Positions 8,040 to 16,213 of a stretch of 34,770 bases of DNA are shown here, piece after piece (positions within the stretch are counted from its first letter, which is position 1; every line of letters begins with the position of its first letter). This stretch comes from CAZFDE01 sp964517795 (GTDB taxonomy: Bacteria; Planctomycetota; Phycisphaerae; Sedimentisphaerales; Anaerobacaceae): the NCBI GenBank assembly GCA_964517795.1, contig CAZFDE010000024.1, positions 1-34,770 of the forward strand. The letters are read 5' to 3'. The position numbers were made by a program, and so were the translations under genes. The notes below the pieces were generated by a model that was not told the DNA's origin, made no database searches, and saw only the letters and a list, made by a program, of their open reading frames with translations.

Positions 8040-8059
8040 CTCAAAAAATAGGGATTCTC
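8040..8059 (+). repeat. Dispersed AT-rich motif copy
   Basis: CTCAAAAAATAGGGATTCTC matches a motif also found at 28354-28373 (+) and three times on the minus strand at 34355-34477. The consensus is close to TCAAAAATRAGGATTNTC. A weaker sixth copy is at 7934-7951 (CAAAAAATGAGAATCGTC). All copies are intergenic. The function is unknown. Confidence 0.5.
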
Positions 8060-8131
8060 ATGGCGAGTCGGCCCGGATTATGCGGAAAATTGCCACAAAA
8101 TCAGCAAAATTCACACTTTTAGCAAAAAATC

Positions 8132-8160
8132 TTGACAGAAACCGGGGATTTCGTTAACTT
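8132..8160 (+). promoter_or_regulatory. Putative rpsB promoter
   Basis: A perfect TTGACA (8132-8137) with a 17-bp spacer leads to TAACTT (8155-8160), a weak -10. The gltX promoter shows the same pattern (TTGACA, 17 bp, TAGCTT). The start would fall near 8167, giving a leader of about 58 nt before rpsB. Confidence 0.55.
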
Positions 8161-8163
8161 CTG

Positions 8164-8186
8164 CGTTTCGGCTTATGCCGAGGACG
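8164..8186 (+). promoter_or_regulatory. rpsB leader hairpin
   Basis: TCGGC (8168-8172), loop TTAT and GCCGA (8177-8181) form a stem extended by CGT/ACG across a small internal loop. It lies in the predicted rpsB 5' leader. Bacterial rpsB leaders are often sites of S2 autoregulation, so this could be such a site. The evidence is only the hairpin and its position. Confidence 0.3.
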
Positions 8187-8224
8187 GACAAAGTATATTT
8201 AAAAAACCTGTTTGGAGACTATTT

Positions 8225-9196
8225 GTGGCAAGTGAATTAGTACGTAATCTGATCAATGGCGGCGTCCATTTTGGCCATGGTGTCAGCCGATGGAACCCCA
8301 AGATGGAACCGTATATTTATGCCAAGCGCGGACGGATCCATATCATCGATGTCAAGAAGACACTGGAAGGCATGATCATCGCCAAGAAGCTGCTGGCGGA
8401 GACGACATCGAGCGGCAAGGATGTGATCTTTGTCGGGACCAAACGCCAAGCGCAAAAGATCGTTCAGCAGGCGGCCGAGAAGTGCGGGATGCATTATGTA
8501 TCGCACCGCTGGCTGGGCGGAACGCTGACGAATTTTCGTACGATCCGCGCCCGGCTGCAGCGGCTCGAAGAGCTCGAGGCGATGGCCGAGGACGGCACAC
8601 TTGACCAGGAAAGCAAAAAGCAGGCGTCACGTCTCAAACGCGAATTACGAAAGATCAAAGGCAACCTCGAAGGGGTTCGCAATATGTCACGGCTGCCCGG
8701 TGTGGTGGTGGTGGTCGATGTTCAGAGAGAATATTTGGCGCTTCGCGAAGCGCGGAAACTGGGGATCGCAACGGTCGGGATCATCGATACGAATTCCGAT
8801 CCGGATAATGTGGATGTGGCGATCCCGGCGAATGACGATTCGATCAAGGCGATCGAGATCATTCTCAACGAATTAGCGGACGCCGTAGCGGTCGGCAAGA
8901 CAATGGTCCGCACCGAAGAAACGGCCCCGCGCAAAGCCCGACGCGGCCGTTCGAGCCGTTCGGCGCTGGCCCGGGCCGACGAATCCGAACCGGCGCAAGC
9001 CGCCTCGCCCGGGGCCCCGACACCGACACCGGTGGTCGAGCCGGTGACGACCGAGCAGCCCGCAGCGGCTGAGGCGCCTGTCGAGCAGCGTCAGGCTGAA
9101 CAGGCGGCCGCGGTCGAGAATGAAGAAAAGACCGCCGCCGATGCGGAACGAAACGGTAAAACCCAGCCGGCAGAGGATGCCAAGGAATCGTCGTAA
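8225..9196 (+). CDS. rpsB: 30S ribosomal protein S2
   Basis: S2 binds the 30S subunit and helps recruit S1. The first about 232 residues match the family throughout: GGVHFGHGVSRWNPKM near the N terminus, YVSHRWLGGTLTNFRTI in the middle, and DTNSDPDNVDVAIPANDDS near the end of the core. The GTG at 8225 was chosen because the protein then begins ASELVRNLINGGVHFGH, the normal S2 N terminus, with GGAG 8 bases upstream. A longer frame from 8132 would start inside the promoter. The product is 323 aa because of a C-terminal tail of about 90 residues rich in Ala, Glu, Pro and Thr, which is low-complexity and probably disordered. It is the first gene of the rpsB-tsf-pyrH-frr cluster. Confidence 0.96.
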   Translation: MASELVRNLINGGVHFGHGVSRWNPKMEPYIYAKRGRIHIIDVKKTLEGMIIAKKLLAETTSSGKDVIFVGTKRQAQKIVQQAAEKCGMHYVSHRWLGGTLTNFRTIRARLQRLEELEAMAEDGTLDQESKKQASRLKRELRKIKGNLEGVRNMSRLPGVVVVVDVQREYLALREARKLGIATVGIIDTNSDPDNVDVAIPANDDSIKAIEIILNELADAVAVGKTMVRTEETAPRKARRGRSSRSALARADESEPAQAASPGAPTPTPVVEPVTTEQPAAAEAPVEQRQAEQAAAVENEEKTAADAERNGKTQPAEDAKESS

Positions 9197-9221
9197 CGCA
9201 TTTTGATTCAGTGTAAAAAAA

Positions 9222-9265
9222 GCCCCTGTCTGGAAAACACAAGATTACTTCAGGGGTATTTTTTT
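9222..9265 (+). terminator. Terminator-like hairpin between rpsB and tsf
   Basis: CCCCTG (9223-9228) and CAGGGG (9251-9256) can pair with a 22-nt loop and are followed by TATTTTTTT. An A run at 9214-9221 could extend the pairing with the T run. In many bacteria a partial terminator here lets S2 be made in excess of EF-Ts. That role is inferred. Confidence 0.6.
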
Positions 9266-9312
9266 AGATAACGAAACATCTTTAAGATCGATTAAAAAAC
9301 AGGAGTTGGACA

Positions 9313-10179
9313 ATGAGTAATATTTCTGCAGCCGATGTGATGAAACTGCGAAAAATGAGCGGCCAGGGAATGATGGACTGCAAAAAAGCCCTGGGTGAAG
9401 CGGGCGGCGATATGGACCAGGCCATGGAAATTCTTCGCAAAAAAGGATTGGCGACGATGGCCAAGCGGGCCGAACGCGAAACCTCCGAAGGGATGGTCAT
9501 CTCCGTCGCCTCCGATGACGGCAAGACGGTCGCTTTGGCGGCGCTGTGCTGCGAGACGGATTTCGTAGCCAAAAGTGACGACTTCAAGGCGCTGGCCGAT
9601 AAGCTCGGCCAGGCGGCCATGGCGTGCGAGGCCGACGAAGGCGTGGATGCACTGCTGAACGTCGAGCTGGAGGGAAAATCCTATGAGCAGCACATCACCG
9701 AAACGGTCAGCAAGACCGGTGAAAAAACACTGGTCGGCGATTACACGCGTTTTAGCCTGGAAGGCCCCGGCCTGATCCAGGTTTACATCCACTTCAATAA
9801 AAAGGTCGGCGCGATGGTTCAGGTGGACACCAGCGATGACAGCGTTGCTTGCAATGAAGCCGTTCAGCAGGCGGCGGCGGATATCGCGATGCATATTACC
9901 GCGACCAAACCGCTGGCACTGGATAAAGATGGTATTGACGCGAGCCGGATTGAGCAGGAAAAGGCAATCTTTGCCGAGCAGGTTAAAAACAAGCCGGCCA
10001 ATATCGTTGACAAGATCGTCGATGGGAAGATGAATAAATTCTATCAGGAACATTGTCTGCTGTCCCAGCCGTTTGTCAAAGATGACAGCAAATCGGTCGC
10101 CCAGGTAATCGAAGAGGCCGGCAAGCAGGCCGGCGGCACCGCGTCGATCAAGCGGTTTGTCCGATACGAAGTCGGATAA
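9313..10179 (+). CDS. tsf: Elongation factor Ts
   Basis: EF-Ts is the guanine-nucleotide exchange factor for EF-Tu. The 288-aa protein has the N-terminal UBA-like domain (SAADVMKLRKMSGQGMMDCK, then AMEILRKKG) and the signature TDFV at residues 82-85, which contacts the EF-Tu G domain. The core and C-terminal module are complete, and the length is normal. GGAG lies 8 bases before the ATG. It follows rpsB after a 116-bp gap holding a terminator-like hairpin, so it is probably partly co-transcribed with rpsB. Confidence 0.96.
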   Translation: MSNISAADVMKLRKMSGQGMMDCKKALGEAGGDMDQAMEILRKKGLATMAKRAERETSEGMVISVASDDGKTVALAALCCETDFVAKSDDFKALADKLGQAAMACEADEGVDALLNVELEGKSYEQHITETVSKTGEKTLVGDYTRFSLEGPGLIQVYIHFNKKVGAMVQVDTSDDSVACNEAVQQAAADIAMHITATKPLALDKDGIDASRIEQEKAIFAEQVKNKPANIVDKIVDGKMNKFYQEHCLLSQPFVKDDSKSVAQVIEEAGKQAGGTASIKRFVRYEVG

Positions 10180-10208
10180 TTGACGCACGCCGCCCAAAGC
10201 GGTATAAC
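10180..10208 (+). promoter_or_regulatory. Internal promoter for pyrH-frr
   Basis: TTGACG (10180-10185), a 17-bp spacer and TATAAC (10203-10208) match the housekeeping consensus at 10 of 12 positions. The site begins directly after the tsf stop codon. The start would be near 10215, about 17 nt before pyrH and just upstream of its AGGAGG site. pyrH and frr can therefore probably be expressed independently of rpsB-tsf. Confidence 0.7.
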
Positions 10209-10231
10209 AGTGGCCGACAGGAGGTCCGAGA

Positions 10232-10951
10232 ATGGCCCAGATCAAATACAAGCGGGTGTTGTTGAAACTGTCGGGCGAAAGCTTTTGTCAGCCCGGCGGA
10301 TTCGGAATCGACGGCGATCAGCTTTCGTCGGTCGCCGAGCGGATCGCGGATATCTGTAAACTCGGTCCGCAGGTGGCGGTTGTCATCGGGGCCGGCAATT
10401 TTATTCGCGGCGAGGCTTTCTCCAAGAAAAGCAGTATTCCCCGCAATACCGCCGATTATATGGGGATGCTCTCGACGATTATCAACGGCTGTGCGCTTCA
10501 GGAAAAACTCGAGTATTTGGGCCAGCCGACGCGGGTGCTCAGTGCGATCGAAGTGGAAGCGATGTGCGAGCCGTTTATTCGCCGTCGGGCTTTTCATCAT
10601 CTCGAATGCGGGCGGGTGACAATCCTGGCCGGCGGTACGGGCAACCCGTTTTTTACGACCGATACCTGTGCGGCCCTGCGGGCCTCGGAACTGGAAGCAG
10701 ACCTGTTGATCAAGGCTACCAAAGTCGATGGTGTTTACAGTGACGATCCGAACAAAAATCCCGAGGCCACATTCTACGATACCCTGACATATGACGATGT
10801 GCTGCACAAGAACCTGCGGATCATCGATCACGCAGCGATCAGTCTGTGCCGTGAAAACCATATTCCGATCATTGTGTTGAATATTTTCAAGAAAGGCAAT
10901 ATTACCAAAGCCATCTGCGGCGAGAAGGTCGGTACCCGTATCAGCGATTAA
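10232..10951 (+). CDS. pyrH: UMP kinase
   Basis: PyrH phosphorylates UMP to UDP, an essential step in pyrimidine nucleotide supply. It is a hexameric amino-acid-kinase-fold enzyme. The 239-aa protein starts with the family block KYKRVLLKLSGESF and contains VVIGAGNFIRG, the uridylate-binding AGGTGNPFFTTDTCAALRA and the C-terminal VLNIFKKGNITKAICGE. AGGAGG lies close before the ATG. It is 11 bp ahead of frr, in the usual bacterial order. Confidence 0.97.
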   Translation: MAQIKYKRVLLKLSGESFCQPGGFGIDGDQLSSVAERIADICKLGPQVAVVIGAGNFIRGEAFSKKSSIPRNTADYMGMLSTIINGCALQEKLEYLGQPTRVLSAIEVEAMCEPFIRRRAFHHLECGRVTILAGGTGNPFFTTDTCAALRASELEADLLIKATKVDGVYSDDPNKNPEATFYDTLTYDDVLHKNLRIIDHAAISLCRENHIPIIVLNIFKKGNITKAICGEKVGTRISD

Positions 10952-10962
10952 GGAGTCTGCAA

Positions 10963-11523
10963 ATGCCAACCAGTGAAACGATGAGCGAATGTCGAACGAA
11001 AATGGACAAGGCCGTCAATGTGTTCAAAGACGAACTGAAGGCCGTTCGCACCGGCCGGGCTTCGACCGGGCTGGTGGAGAATATCCGCGTGGAGTATTAC
11101 GGCAATCCGACTCCGCTTAAACAGTTGGCGACCCTGGCCGCCCCGCAGGCAGACATGATCGTGATCAAACCCTTCGATCCGGAATCCGCCAAAGAGATCG
11201 AAAAAGCCATTAAAGCCAGCGAGTTGAGCATCGCCCCGATCGTGGAAGGCAAGATCATTCGGCTCAACGTGCCGGCCCTGAGTGAAGACCGGCGCAAACA
11301 ACTGGTCAATCAGGTCAAATCCAATGCCGAGCAGGCCAAAGTCAGTCTTCGCAATATCCGACGCGACGCGATCAAGCAGCTTGAAAAGCTGGAAAAGCGT
11401 AAGGAAATTACCGAAGATGACCTGGAAAAAGGCAAAAAACAGGTCGATGATGTGACACGTGATTTTACGGACAAGATCGACGAGGCCGTCAAACACAAAT
11501 CCGATGAAATTATGCTCGACTAA
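10963..11523 (+). CDS. frr: Ribosome recycling factor
   Basis: RRF splits post-termination ribosomes together with EF-G. The 186-aa length is standard. Recognisable blocks are the KAVRTGRAS helix, VEYYGNPTPLKQLA, the LNVPALSEDRRKQLV loop and the coiled-coil C-terminal helix. AAGGAG lies 8 bases before the ATG. It ends the rpsB-tsf-pyrH-frr cluster. No intrinsic terminator is visible after it. Confidence 0.97.
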   Translation: MPTSETMSECRTKMDKAVNVFKDELKAVRTGRASTGLVENIRVEYYGNPTPLKQLATLAAPQADMIVIKPFDPESAKEIEKAIKASELSIAPIVEGKIIRLNVPALSEDRRKQLVNQVKSNAEQAKVSLRNIRRDAIKQLEKLEKRKEITEDDLEKGKKQVDDVTRDFTDKIDEAVKHKSDEIMLD

Positions 11524-11524
11524 T

Positions 11525-11553
11525 TTCATCTTTCGCCTACAATAAATTATAAT
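11525..11553 (+). promoter_or_regulatory. Possible promoter of the AsmA-like gene
   Basis: A perfect TATAAT (11548-11553) is preceded at 17 bp by TTCATC (11525-11530), a poor -35. It sits just after the frr stop codon and would give a leader of about 75 nt. Confidence 0.4.
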
Positions 11554-11636
11554 AGTTTCAACAGCACCGTTGCGCATCGTGATCGTATGGAAATTGTCAA
11601 CGAACAAGCGAATACCCAAAGTGAAAGGGGCGAATC

Positions 11637-14600
11637 ATGGAAGAAAAAGAAAACAGCACCTCGTCGGTCAAATCCAAATCGAAAAAGAAAATTATCATCC
11701 TCTCGATCATTGCAGTGGTTGTCCTGCTTCTGGTCGTAACGGTGCTGATTTTGCCGTCGATTCTCTCGACGCGATCGGGTGAACATTTCATCCTGTCGAA
11801 GATCAACGATTCGGTCCCGGGCCAGGTCAAATTTGCGGACTTGTCTGTCGGCTGGTTCAGCGGGGTCAAAGTTTCGGATATCCATTTCAAGGACCTGTCC
11901 GGGTTAACCTCGGTCACGGTACGGCAATTGACGGCCGAGCCGCACTATTTGTCACTGCTGAGCGGAACAATGGCGTTCGGCAAAACGGTCGTCGATGATC
12001 TGAATGTCGATATTCAATTGCCGCCGAGAGAACTGATGCCCCCGGCGACTGCTGCTGCGGGCGAATCCGAATCCAAAGAAGTGCAAGACGGCCGCATCAC
12101 GATCCCCTTAAAAACAATTGATTTCAAACTCAACAACGGCACCGTGCGGATCACCGATGCTCAAAATAACCAGGTCGCGCTTAAAGACATCCACAGTGCG
12201 CTGAATCTGCACAAACCGGGTACGCCGTCGGGCTTCACCGTACAGATGAACCTGGCCGACACGCAACGTCAAACCCCGATCGAGGCGGCGGGCGACTTTA
12301 CAACCGCGCCGGCAAAAAAAGGCTGGGACCTCAAACAAACCAGCGGCGACTTTTCGGTCCGGATCGACACGCTGAACCTTAAAACGCTGGAACCGATTTT
12401 GGCGCTGGCCGGAATCGAGATGCAGGCCGCCGGAACAATCTCGGCCGATGTCAACAGCAGTATCGAAAAGGGTAAACTCACTGCTGCCAATGCCGTTATT
12501 GACGGCCAAAAGCTCAATATACAAAGTCCGGCCTTAGGCGACAATGCGCTCAAAACAGAGAATCTCGCTGTAAGGGCTGATATGAAAAGCCAGGCGGATA
12601 TGATGGATATTCAAACCCTCAGCGCCCAAGCCGACTGGTTCGATGCGCAGGTTACCGGCACACTGCCCACCAGTCCAAAGGCCTGGACGAATTTTCTCAA
12701 GCCGGATTCGCAGGGAACGCTCAACGGCCGCTTTAATCTGAACCTGGCGGCCGCGATGAGCCAGATGCCCAAACTCTTTAAGCTCAAAGAAGGCACGAAT
12801 ATCCGCACCGGCTCATTGACCGGCCAGGTCGAAACCGCTGTGGCCGGCGGCAAACGGATACTGACGGCTACGGCATCCCTTGCCGATCTGGCAGGTGTTT
12901 TTCAGCAAAAACCGGTTGCACTCTCTGAGCCGATCGGAATTGACCTGCGCATCTCTTCGGATGCGGCCGGGATGACCATTGAAAAAGCCACAATCACTTC
13001 TTCGTTTACAAATTTTTCTATCGCAGGCGATATGAACAAGCTCGACTATCGATTTGACGCCGACCTCGAGGACATGCAGATCGAAGTCGGGCAATTCGTC
13101 GATTTCGGGCCGTATCTGGTCAAAGGCACCGCTGTCGAAACCGGTGTGCTCTCGATCGAAGAGGATCATATCGAAGCGGTCGGCCAGGCGGAGATTCGCC
13201 AATTCGGCCTGACCGGTCCCAACGGTGTCTTTCTCGAACCGACCATTGCATTCGATTATGCGATGGGTTTCAAGCCTTCGATAAAACAATTGAATATTTC
13301 AAAATTTATAACACAAGGTTCGTTCGGCAATATCAAAATCGCCGATGCTGTTTTCGGCGGTCAAGTCACATCAGCCGATATTATTACGAACCTGGACCTG
13401 CAGCGAGTTCAGGCAATCGCCGAATTATTCACTGACGGTTTGAAGGATATGAAGCTGGCCGGCAAACTGAGCTCGACCGTTTCACTTCAACAGAAACAGT
13501 CTATGCTGACCGTTGCCACCGATGATACCATGATTAACGATCTCAAAGTTACTTATCCTCAGAAGACACCGTTTGAAGATAAACGCATCGCATTGAAATT
13601 CGAAGGCGCATTCGATACGAAAGCGAAATCGGTTAATATCAAAAATCTTCAGCTTGACAGCACATCGATCGATATCCAAAAAGGAAAATTCACACAGCAG
13701 ACAACGGGCGGCCAGACGCAGATTAAAGGCGATCTTCAGTGCCGCTATGACTGGAAATCGGTAACCGATCTGACCAGCGGCTATTTGCCCGAGGGCCTGA
13801 CACTCGAAGGGCAGCGCGAAGACCGGATCACATTCCAGTCGCAGTACCCGGCCGAGCAGCCCGGGAAACTCATGCAGAACCTTGCCGCTTCGGCGAAGCT
13901 CGGCTTTGACAAGGCACACTATTTCGGCCTGAATTTCGGCAAGACCGAGGTGCCGATCGTCGCCGAGAAAGGGATATTGTCCGTGGGGCCGTTCACTTCA
14001 CCGGTCAACGGCGGGCAGATCAATTTCGCGGCCAATGCCGATTTTAACAGGGATATCCCCTTGTTTACCATCCCGCAAGCCATGGATGTGGTGAATGATG
14101 TGCAACTGAACGATACGATGGCCCAATTACTCAAATATGCCAATCCCATCTTTGCCAATGCGCTGGATCTCGGCGGGGTAGGGAATCTGCAATGCCAAAT
14201 GTTGTCCATCCCGCTCAGTACCCAAGCGATTGACGATATCGAGATCGATGCCACCGTTTCCCTCGATAATATGCGAATGAAATCGCGGGGCTTTCTTGCG
14301 TTGCTGATCGACACATTGAAAAAACTCGATGATTCGATCGACCCGACGGACAAAACCATTCGCCTGTATCCCAGCCGGTTCGTGGCCAAAGACGGTGTTC
14401 TCTCCTATGACAATATGCGGGTGGATGTCGCCGGTGTGCCGATGCGATTTGAGGGCATGGTCGAGCTGGCCGCCCGGCAATATAAAAATACTTTTCTGGT
14501 GCTGCCTTATACCTCCCGAGGCCAGCGGATATCATTGGACGAGCCGGCCGACGGCAAACCGCAGAAACTGCCGATCACCGGTCCGGTCAACCAGCCGAAG

Positions 14601-14702
14601 CTCGAGGTCGGCGCCCTTGTAGAAAATGTTATTAACGATGCCATTCGTGACAAGATCAAGGACGAACTGGGCGGCGCGCTGGAGGACCTGTTTAAGAAAT
14701 AA
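11637..14702 (+). CDS. AsmA-like envelope protein
   Basis: A 1021-aa protein with a short Lys/Ser-rich cytoplasmic N terminus, a single membrane anchor at about residues 19-41 and a very long extracytoplasmic part. The rest is a succession of beta-strand-rich repeats with alternating hydrophobic and polar residues, as in AsmA/DUF748/TamB-type proteins that span the periplasm and are linked to lipid transport and outer-membrane homeostasis. Supporting stretches are DLSVGWFSGVKVSDIHFKD near the N terminus and FGLNFGKTEVPIVAEKGILSVGPF in the last third. AAAGGGG precedes the ATG. The family assignment comes from architecture and style, not a clear signature motif. The exact substrate is unknown. 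Confidence 0.7.
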   Translation: MEEKENSTSSVKSKSKKKIIILSIIAVVVLLLVVTVLILPSILSTRSGEHFILSKINDSVPGQVKFADLSVGWFSGVKVSDIHFKDLSGLTSVTVRQLTAEPHYLSLLSGTMAFGKTVVDDLNVDIQLPPRELMPPATAAAGESESKEVQDGRITIPLKTIDFKLNNGTVRITDAQNNQVALKDIHSALNLHKPGTPSGFTVQMNLADTQRQTPIEAAGDFTTAPAKKGWDLKQTSGDFSVRIDTLNLKTLEPILALAGIEMQAAGTISADVNSSIEKGKLTAANAVIDGQKLNIQSPALGDNALKTENLAVRADMKSQADMMDIQTLSAQADWFDAQVTGTLPTSPKAWTNFLKPDSQGTLNGRFNLNLAAAMSQMPKLFKLKEGTNIRTGSLTGQVETAVAGGKRILTATASLADLAGVFQQKPVALSEPIGIDLRISSDAAGMTIEKATITSSFTNFSIAGDMNKLDYRFDADLEDMQIEVGQFVDFGPYLVKGTAVETGVLSIEEDHIEAVGQAEIRQFGLTGPNGVFLEPTIAFDYAMGFKPSIKQLNISKFITQGSFGNIKIADAVFGGQVTSADIITNLDLQRVQAIAELFTDGLKDMKLAGKLSSTVSLQQKQSMLTVATDDTMINDLKVTYPQKTPFEDKRIALKFEGAFDTKAKSVNIKNLQLDSTSIDIQKGKFTQQTTGGQTQIKGDLQCRYDWKSVTDLTSGYLPEGLTLEGQREDRITFQSQYPAEQPGKLMQNLAASAKLGFDKAHYFGLNFGKTEVPIVAEKGILSVGPFTSPVNGGQINFAANADFNRDIPLFTIPQAMDVVNDVQLNDTMAQLLKYANPIFANALDLGGVGNLQCQMLSIPLSTQAIDDIEIDATVSLDNMRMKSRGFLALLIDTLKKLDDSIDPTDKTIRLYPSRFVAKDGVLSYDNMRVDVAGVPMRFEGMVELAARQYKNTFLVLPYTSRGQRISLDEPADGKPQKLPITGPVNQPKLEVGALVENVINDAIRDKIKDELGGALEDLFKK

Positions 14703-14794
14703 GGGATTTTGGAAAGTTGAAATAAGCTGTGTGCCATTTAAATCATTTCTTAACAATCTGTTGCATTAGCGTATGAGTATCCGGGAGACAAGCG

Positions 14795-16108
14795 ATGTTG
14801 AAAATTAAGCAGTTACTTTCTACACCGACGGAAAAACTGGGGCGGGCGAGCCGATTTCTGGTCTTTCAGATCAAGCTATGGTCGCACTGCATCCGGCTGT
14901 TGAAGCAAAATCGTGCGGGCCAGCAGGCGGCGGCCTTGTCGTATCATACGCTGTTCGGGCTGGTGCCGCTGGCGATCGTGACGCTGCTGATCTTTCAAAC
15001 ACTGCCGGCCTATACGGATATTGCCGACAAGGTTAAATTCTTCATCTACGACGAACTGCAGCTCTCGACGATCAAATATACGCCCGACGAGGCTTCGCCT
15101 CAAGACCAGGTGCTGGTTGTCGATCATTTCGACACGATTATCGATTCGTTTTTTACCGGCATGAACAAAGGCCGCATTACGGTGTTCAGCCTGTTTATTG
15201 TGATCTGGGCGGCGCTGGCGCTGCTTTCGACGATCGAGCGGGCATTCAACAATATCTGGCATGTGACCCGCGGGCGGGGGCTGATTCAGCGAATCATCAA
15301 TTACTGGGCACTGTTGACGCTGGGGCCGCTGCTGATCGGGTTGGGGATGTATCTGTCGTCGCAGTATTCACCGATTCTGCATCTGCGGCAAACGCTGGTA
15401 TCGTACGCTACGCCGGTGTTTATCTCTTATCTGATCGCATTGGCGGCATTGTTTCTACTGTACTTTATTTTGCCCAATACGAAGGTGCAGGTTCGCGCAG
15501 CGCTGTGGGGGGCGGCAGTATCGGCCCTGGCGTGGGTGGCGGCCAAGAACCTGTTTACCTATTATATTACCGAATTCAAGCCCTTTACGACGGTCTATGG
15601 CGTAATGGCTTTGATCCCCATTACGGTGTTCTGGATCTATGCGACGTGGCTGATCGTTCTGTTCGGGCTGCAGTTGACTTTTACCACACAGCATCTTAAA
15701 TCACTCGATGCGGCCGAGATTGCCGCCGCGAAAAAAACCGAGGCCTATTTTATCGCCAATGATATGACGGTGATCAATATTGTTCGCGAGATTGCTCGGG
15801 GATTTCATATGGAAAACGCGCCGGTCGAATCGCAAGTGATCTTCAGCCGGTTGAATATTCCGCCGGAATTCGGTGAGCGGATCATTCATCAACTGGTCGA
15901 ATCAGGCATAATTCTTAAGACCACCGAGCCGCGTGCGGGATATGCCCCGGCCCGCAGCCCCGAAAGCATCCGGGTAGCGGAGATTTGTGAGATCGTCGCC
16001 AAATCCGCGTTTGCTCAGACGCCGTCGGATATGGGGGGCCGGTTCGAGCAGTTGAGCGAATCTCAAAAAAATGCCCTGGCGGGCTACACTATTCAGCAAT
16101 TGCTTTAG
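14795..16108 (+). CDS. YihY/BrkB-family membrane protein
   Basis: A 437-aa inner-membrane protein of the YihY (formerly mis-named RNase BN) family, whose biochemical role is unsettled. The N-terminal AAALSYHTLFGLVPL motif is typical. About six membrane helices follow, roughly at residues 49-70, 124-145, 170-190, 205-227, 235-255 and 263-290. The C-terminal about 130 residues are soluble and look like a winged-helix domain (INIVREIARGF, FSRLNIPPEFGERIIHQLVESGII). GGGAG lies before the ATG. It is 92 bp after the AsmA-like gene, in the same direction, so the two may be co-expressed as envelope genes. Confidence 0.85.
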   Translation: MLKIKQLLSTPTEKLGRASRFLVFQIKLWSHCIRLLKQNRAGQQAAALSYHTLFGLVPLAIVTLLIFQTLPAYTDIADKVKFFIYDELQLSTIKYTPDEASPQDQVLVVDHFDTIIDSFFTGMNKGRITVFSLFIVIWAALALLSTIERAFNNIWHVTRGRGLIQRIINYWALLTLGPLLIGLGMYLSSQYSPILHLRQTLVSYATPVFISYLIALAALFLLYFILPNTKVQVRAALWGAAVSALAWVAAKNLFTYYITEFKPFTTVYGVMALIPITVFWIYATWLIVLFGLQLTFTTQHLKSLDAAEIAAAKKTEAYFIANDMTVINIVREIARGFHMENAPVESQVIFSRLNIPPEFGERIIHQLVESGIILKTTEPRAGYAPARSPESIRVAEICEIVAKSAFAQTPSDMGGRFEQLSESQKNALAGYTIQQLL

Positions 16109-16138
16109 AGGATTCCAATCGCTTAACGACCCGAGTCC

Positions 16139-16167
16139 TTGACAGAGGGATTCGTCCGTCGTAGAAT
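16139..16167 (+). promoter_or_regulatory. Strong sigma70-type promoter
   Basis: TTGACA (16139-16144), a 17-bp spacer and TAGAAT (16162-16167) match consensus at 11 of 12 positions. The start near 16174 lies about 40 nt before the RNase HII-like gene, which therefore has its own promoter. Confidence 0.8.
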
Positions 16168-16213
16168 CGATGCGTATTGAATTTTTTGGCAAGGATGATA
16201 CGAGGGTTCACGG

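Larger units (their letters stand above)
7747..8224. other. Gene-poor gap before rpsB
   Basis: About 480 bp with no convincing gene on either strand. It holds a perfect palindrome (7792-7809), two copies of a dispersed AT-rich motif (7934-7951 and 8040-8059), the rpsB promoter and a small leader hairpin. No tRNA or other recognised RNA gene was seen. Confidence 0.6.

Noticed and set aside
8132..8224. Earlier start for rpsB
   Set aside because: The TTG at 8132 is part of the TTGACA promoter, and the extra residues do not belong to S2.
7747..8224. tRNA or other structured RNA gene in the gap
   Set aside because: No cloverleaf, TPsiC-loop (GGTTCRA) or other recognised RNA pattern was found.
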